Source: Hyphomicrobiales bacterium | Lineage (GTDB): Bacteria > Pseudomonadota > Alphaproteobacteria > Rhizobiales > Beijerinckiaceae | Length of the DNA: 64,000 nucleotides | Direction: 5' to 3' | NCBI GenBank assembly: GCA_028290405.1 | Contig: JAQGJX010000102.1 | Location: 1 to 64,000, forward strand | In this document: piece after piece, positions 63,863 through 64,000 of the stretch | How positions within the stretch are numbered: position 1 is the stretch's first letter | How the letters are laid out: each line of letters begins with the position of its first letter | Notes under the pieces: model-generated | Told to the model about the DNA's origin: nothing | What the model saw: the letters and a program-made list of their open reading frames with translations, nothing else | The model's database searches: none | Made by a program: the position numbers and the translations under genes

Positions 63863-64000
63863 ATGGCTGACACGACCACAGCGGCGCCTGGCCGCTCACC
63901 CCTGCGGCTCGCCGCCGACATCGGCGGCACGTTCACGGACGTCGCGGCGTTCGACGAGGCGAACCACCGCCTGCTGCTGGGCAAGAGCCTCTCCACCCCC
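63863..64000 (+). CDS. Hydantoinase/oxoprolinase family protein, N-terminal fragment (runs off window)
   Basis: Only the first 46 residues are present and the frame is open at the edge, so the track omits it. It starts MADTTTAAPGRSPLRLAADI and continues GGTFTDVAAFD, the phosphate-binding opening of HyuA-type enzymes. These act with HyuB as ATP-dependent hydrolases or carboxylases (N-methylhydantoinase, acetone or acetophenone carboxylase). It is divergent from iclR. Confidence 0.8.
   Translation, partial: MADTTTAAPGRSPLRLAADIGGTFTDVAAFDEANHRLLLGKSLSTP

Overview
The window is GC-rich, densely packed DNA from an alphaproteobacterium, most likely of the order Hyphomicrobiales. The grounds are gene content and order: propionyl-CoA carboxylase genes, a gppA-rlmE / guaB / MAPEG / rsmB / guaA block, a tRNA-Gln(CTG), DUF6894, and several Bug-type solute receptors. 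The genus cannot be fixed from the sequence alone.

Layout. 0.3-5.5 kb: the two propionyl-CoA carboxylase subunits, with a universal stress protein and a small unknown gene between them. 5.6-13.4 kb: an MFS carrier, a small exported protein, an HtrA-like protein that has lost its catalytic triad, a three-gene DCC/HTTM membrane operon, a solute receptor, and a DUF72-YffB-DUF72 operon. 13.5-13.95 kb: a decayed vapBC toxin-antitoxin locus. 14-22 kb: guaA, rsmB, MAPEG and guaB (housekeeping), interrupted by a three-subunit cobalt-type nitrile hydratase / thiocyanate hydrolase-like operon whose catalytic subunit has a histidine-rich N-terminus. 22-31.5 kb: an accessory catabolic block (TRAP transporter, MarR, flavin monooxygenase-like enzyme, thiamine-diphosphate enzyme, DHA2 exporter, Bug-type receptor). 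31.5-33.8 kb: rlmE, gppA and tRNA-Gln(CTG).

Beyond the tRNA (34-52 kb) the content becomes accessory: two tandem Crp/Fnr paralogues, small unknown proteins, a cytoplasmic clan-A glycoside hydrolase, a beta-helix protein, and a cyclic-di-GMP neighbourhood. That neighbourhood holds a LOV-GGDEF-EAL photoreceptor, a PilZ protein, a periplasmic PstS-like protein paired with a HAMP-PAS-GGDEF-EAL membrane enzyme, and, between them, a 1314-residue fusion. The fusion joins two rhodanese domains, a YidC/Oxa1-like membrane domain, and an ATP-grasp / swivelling-histidine phosphotransferase resembling PEP synthase and rifampin phosphotransferase. It is the best candidate here for an undescribed system.

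52.9-58.8 kb holds an MFS exporter and an RND efflux pair. 58.8-64 kb holds two alternating amidohydrolase / Bug-receptor pairs, an IclR regulator, and the start of a divergent hydantoinase/oxoprolinase gene that runs off the window. All calls rest on reading the sequence and on remembered family signatures; no database search was run.
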